From contig JAGFBZ010001926.1 of assembly GCA_018398805.1 (NCBI GenBank), forward strand, positions 124,001 through 188,000: a stretch of DNA of 64,000 nucleotides. Direction: 5' to 3'. Position 1 is the stretch's first letter. Each line of letters starts with the position of its first letter. Made by a program: the position numbers and the translations under genes. The notes below the pieces were generated by a model. That model was not told the DNA's origin. It searched no databases and was given only the letters and a program-made list of their open reading frames with translations. Below, piece after piece: positions 60,171 to 64,000 of this stretch. The stretch comes from Hirundichthys speculiger. Its lineage: Eukaryota > Chordata > Actinopteri > Beloniformes > Exocoetidae.

Positions 60171-63100
60171 CTAAAAATACCCATCTACATGCTGATTAGG
60201 CCGGAGTTTAGTAAGAACAGCAATGGAATCATTGCGTTCCATTTGTTTGAACAGTCCAGCGAGGTTGCCTACGGTCCAGTCAGGATGACTACTGATGAGC
60301 CGCTCCAGCACAGCCTTCAGGGGGCTTTTACGGTCCTTCATAGAGTATGCGTAAGTCACCCAGGTGGCAGGGAAGGAGCAAAGAGAAGCAAGATGCTTTG
60401 TGTTCTTTATTCCTTGGTTTTCTGGATCCAACAAGATGATTAATTCTTCCAAAACATCTAGATTGTCCAGAACCACCTGTAAAGGTGCCGACAGGATGTT
60501 GTCACCTATAAGCAAAACAGATTTGTAATATCAGTGAACCTAGAAATTGACAGATTTTTAAGGTTTGTAAGTTTTAAAGCATGAATGACGAATAATATAA
60601 CTGCACATATAAATCTGGATCAAAGCTTTACAATAAGGTGGATTGTAAATGGAAAGCATTCAAATATATTCAAGCTTTCAGCACTCATTTTTCATTAGCT
60701 TAGACAAAATTCCCTTGTTTCAATCAGTTGAAATAAAGATTTAACAATTTCACCACAATTATCAAATGTTTGTCTGGAGAATGCCAGATGATAATGTTCA
60801 TTTAAGCAGACAGGATTATGGCAGCATCATAGGGTGAGGATGAGAGACCAGTTATGACTGAAGGAAAGATGTATGCAGAAAATCATGGGAAATCCATTTT
60901 CAGTGAGCTTAATATTTCAGGCTGCAGTGAAAATTACATTGCAACAAGAAAATGGCTCAAAGTGTACTTAAAAGAGAACAAGAGTGAGTCAGAAAAACTC
61001 CAAGAAGACTTTAGGTTGTCTCAGAGTCCTAAGGGATGACCCATACAAAACACTCACAGAAAATGTGTCCCTGCAGTAACAGAAATAAACAGGTGAATAT
61101 ATAAATAGATAGATTTTAAAGCACATACAGACTCATTGTTAATCTGGATATAAAACATTTTGAGAATAGTGATTTCCACTCACTCAGAATGTCCCGTGGA
61201 TCATTACTACCAGCTGAGTCGGAGATGGGAGCAAGTCCTTGGTTTTCATATAATGTTCCTTTGTAAAGGCACATTTTTATGCACTGACCTATATGAAACA
61301 ATCACAGAAAGACATCCAAAGTTATGTTCAATTATTTGAATTTACTGATCTACCAACCCTGAGCATGGATTAAAAAAAAAAAAAAAAAAAAAAAGTTATA
61401 GTATTGAAAATAGGGTCAGGTCACTATGGCCTGTTTGTCGAGTGATATTGATATCTAATGTGGAATATCTCATCCAATGTGGGATATTGCCTATACTACC
61501 TAACTAGAACCTCAATCAATTATTGGTAAACCAATATGCACTATTAGTAATTTTTATACAACACCAGTGTTTTAATTCAACTTCAACTCAATTTTCCTCA
61601 CAAAATTGAATTGAAATAAAGAATACCCCCTTGACACATAATGCAAAGTTTTGCTGTCCAATAATAAAATTAATTCAAACTGAATCCTGATTCAAAATTC
61701 ACATAATGCCAATTCATAAAAAAGAGTCAAAGTAAGGAACCCATCAGACTGCAACAAATCTTCAATTCAAACCACCCTCCTGCGCAAGCACAAGGCATCA
61801 GTGGAGAAGGAAAAAATAATAACTGAGAAAAGACAACAACTGTGAGAGGACAGGAAAGAAAGATCAATAAACACGGTTAGTCCAGGGATATTTGCCAATG
61901 AGATCTGAAAGAGAACAATGTTAATTGGATGAATAAAAGGGGGACCTACCCATCCATCCTCCACCATCACTAACCACTGGACCCTAACCTCAGGGCTGGT
62001 TCAGGTCACCCAAACAAGCCAACCCCAACTATATTATCACAGAGGGAAGCTTTAAGGCTACTCTTAAAGGTTGAGAGGGTGTCTGCATCCTGGAGACAAA
62101 CTGGAAGCTGGAAACTCTTAAGCTTAAAGGGCTTTAAAGAGTAAAGTGCTCATCAGAAAATAACGCCATGCTTGCTTTAGAGAGTCATTAGTCTGCTTTT
62201 TAGCATGCTCCCAGTCTGTGTTGTAGAGAAATGCAGTGTAAATGTTTTCTTTTCGGCAGTCTCTTCCGTGTTCATCTTTCTTGACCATTTTTAGCTGTAA
62301 GAGTTTAAAACATAAACCTCATTTCCATTTCCTGTACGTTAAGTCAGAAAAGGCGGCCAGAGCAAAAGAAACAATGATGGCTAGTTGTAAAGTCCCTGCA
62401 AAAGAAAAACAAGAAGTTGTGGTTGATGACATGATAGATAAGAACAGTATCATGCTGTGTACATCATGTTTCAAATGGAAGACATTATGACTGAACTGAG
62501 TTGTGTTTTTAAAGCAAAAATATCTTTCCTACTTCTGTTGTATTTTAAGCTTCAAACCAGCAGAATAGTTTACAAGCTACAAGGGGATACCATTTTTGCC
62601 TTATACTTGCACCATTAGGATTACTGAATTTTCTCAGTTGTCAATAATTTGATCACAATTTGAAAATAATTATTCACTGATGAGCAGCACCGAGAACTTT
62701 TTTCATGTTCAAGTATCGCTCTCAATTTTATTCCAAGAAATAATTGCTTCATTTTAGGAAGCGTTGTCTCGCTGTCGTGATCTGTGTGTTCCTGCTGTTA
62801 GCAAAAAAAAAAACGTGTATAGTTTATGGTACTGTCTCACGCTCGAAAAACTCCCACAACTAGCTAGTAGAACCACAGTGGACATCGTGGCAGGAGTGAT
62901 TAAGAGACTCAAGAAAGTAACAGAGGAAATAATGAGAGCGATAAGCAGGATATCAGATGAGAGCAACCAAACCTCTGTGCCTGCACGGGACCTACTGAGC
63001 TCAAAATTACGAGATTTTTTTTTTTTTGTTGCTTTTAGAGAAACAGAAAATAGGCTAAAGCATTCAGGTGTTGGATTTAAGCTACTTGTTTTTCTAAACC

Positions 63101-63383
63101 AGATTTAGGTTTAGTACGAAAATAATTTGATTAATGGAACAATTATCCAAGTTGCAGTTCCAAATAAAGTGGAGACCCATCTTTCCACTTAATGGAGACA
63201 TATGTTTCCACTTTATTAAATCAAATCAAATTTATTTATAAAGTCCTTTTCATTCCTTTTCAACACAAAGTGCTTTACATATAAAAACAATCATTAAAAC
63301 AACAACAAGAAAGAACAAAGACAATTTAAAAGCCATCACACACCCAGGGTTACAGCAGAAAAAAAAATACATCAACACCCGGT

Positions 63384-63424
<41 letters not shown>

Positions 63425-63826
63425 ACACACACACACACACACACACCCACACACTCAGCACACAAGGCCCCATTTTAAATAGACTCTCAACATCCATCTT
63501 GGCACCAATGAACCAGGGGAGGAAAACGATATCTTGGGGATCAGTCCACAAAGATAAAATTTCAAAGAGACTTAAAACCAATAAGAGCAGCTAAGAAATA
63601 TATAAGTGAATGACTATACAATTAAATTAATAACTTAAAATGAATAAATAAGTAAAGCAAGAAATCTGTGACTTAATATCTAAAATGCAGTTTAAAAGAA
63701 CGTTAACTGGTTCTAGGTCAATATTAGGCCATTTTAGGTTACTTTTGACTCACAAACCTTTCCTCCATTTCCAGAATATGATCAAAGCAGCCAGGATAAT
63801 GAAAACAAATATGCCTATTCCAGCCC
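60171..63826 (-). CDS. igflr1: IGFLR1-like death-domain receptor, 3' part only
   Basis: Three 3' exons on the minus strand fit in phase: 63,826-63,758, 61,288-61,184 and 60,505-60,171 (stop TAG). The first encodes a transmembrane helix (AGIGIFVFIILAALIIFWKW) with a basic stop-transfer end. The second encodes a cytoplasmic linker (Cys-rich start, then TLYENQGLAPI). The last encodes a death-domain-like fold, including WVTYAYSMKDRKSPLKAVLE and SSHPDWTVGNLAGLFKQMER. This layout, with the convergent position next to KMT2B as in human, points to IGFLR1, a TNFR-like surface receptor with a C-terminal death-like domain. The ectodomain exons lie beyond the right edge, so the gene is partial here. Assignment relies on synteny and domain order. 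Another death-domain receptor is possible. A second transmembrane-type exon lies in the intron at 62,318-62,395. Confidence 0.7.
61360..62160. repeat. poly-A run and degenerate fish interspersed repeat
   Basis: After an A-run (61,374-61,394) comes AT-rich DNA and then words typical of a widespread fish repeat. They read CCACCCTCCTGCGCAAGCAC, AAGGCATCAGTGGAGAAGGAA and CTCTTAAAGGTTGAGAGGG, followed by TGTCTGCATCCTGGA, in that order up to about 62,110. The copy is old and I cannot place its ends or class. Confidence 0.5.
62318..62395 (-). pseudogene. second transmembrane-type exon of the igflr1-like gene, ending in a stop
   Basis: On the minus strand a CTTTTGCAG acceptor leads into 78 bases, in the same phase as the transmembrane exon at 63,758-63,826. 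They encode a hydrophobic stretch (TLQLAIIVSFALAAF) and a basic end TYRKWK, then TGA, followed by GGTTTATG where the other exon has GGTTTGTGAG. The shared GGAAATGG and GGTTT words suggest exon duplication. It could be a relic, or an alternative exon producing a tail-less receptor. Confidence 0.5.
62764..63057 (+). other. unexplained open frame in igflr1-like intron
   Basis: The + strand is open for 114 codons. The segment at about 62,850-63,020 looks protein-like (PQLASRTTVDIVAGVIKRLK, then TEEIMRAISRIS), with helical heptad character. I recognise no family and see no start context or partner exons. Transposon debris is the likeliest source. Confidence 0.3.
63224..63310 (-). mobile_element. 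LINE 3' tail fragment
   Basis: AAATCAAATCAAATTTATTT followed by CAACACAAAGTGCTTTACAT is the reverse complement of the 3' tail seen at the end of the LINE at 47,260-47,337. Only the tail is present. Confidence 0.7.
63386..63447. repeat. (TC)n(AC)n compound microsatellite
   Basis: About 17 TC units followed by about 12 AC units within the igflr1-like intron and transmembrane exon flank. Confidence 0.97.
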
Positions 63827-64000
63827 CTGCAAAAATACAAATACAAATAAATAAATTAATTAAAATACTGGAAATAAACAGACAGAAAGCAAGTTAAAAA
63901 AAAAAAAACAATGATGAATACAAACATAAACAATATAGCTGCTTGATCCTCAAGTTAATCTGTATCTTACAAATTAGAGGAGAGACATTCTGTTGAGAGT

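Overview
This is a vertebrate nuclear segment, almost certainly from a teleost fish of percomorph type. The reasons are GT-AG introns of roughly 70-700 bp, intact single-copy vertebrate genes, and fish-typical repeats (Tc1-like, hAT and L2/Rex-like LINE copies, and a tRNA-derived SINE). I cannot name the species. There are no bacterial genes, CRISPR arrays or tRNA genes.

Layout. Positions 1-13,300 hold a tandem pair of two-exon chemoattractant-type GPCR genes (formyl-peptide/chemerin receptor-like) on the + strand. They are separated by repeat-rich DNA: a hAT MITE with an exact 8-bp target duplication, a CCCTCATCCTCAA-type minisatellite, and Tc1 and LINE relics. Positions 13,300-16,100 are a repeat island (long-TIR MITE, internally deleted Tc1, SINE). 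From 16,100 the window is gene-dense and matches the human 19q13.12 block: lin37 (-), proser3 (+), a small heat-shock protein (-), psenen (-), kmt2b (+, 36 coding exons, 31,340-57,089) and the 3' half of an igflr1-like death-domain receptor (-) running off the right edge. The same genes cluster in human, but some orientations differ.

The block mixes general cell functions. LIN37 is a DREAM/MuvB subunit, PEN-2 is a gamma-secretase subunit, and KMT2B is the H3K4 methyltransferase that carries the menin motif, CXXC domain, PHD fingers, FYRN/FYRC, Taspase1 site and SET domain. The genes are neighbours and do not form a pathway.

The most notable observations are these. (1) A perfect 42-bp inverted repeat plus a third direct copy lies in a kmt2b intron and looks like a template-switch scar. 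(2) The giant kmt2b exon carries two compensating frame changes, and proser3 exon 8 carries one. (3) The igflr1-like gene has a second, degenerate transmembrane exon that ends in a stop. (4) A dead Tc1 is nested in a hAT-like element in the intron just before the SET exons. (5) The GPCR pair is a mosaic, near-identical in the membrane core and divergent in the N-terminus and tail. I did not find a wholly new system. Exon borders were worked out by hand from splice signals, reading frame and remembered family sequence, without alignment software.
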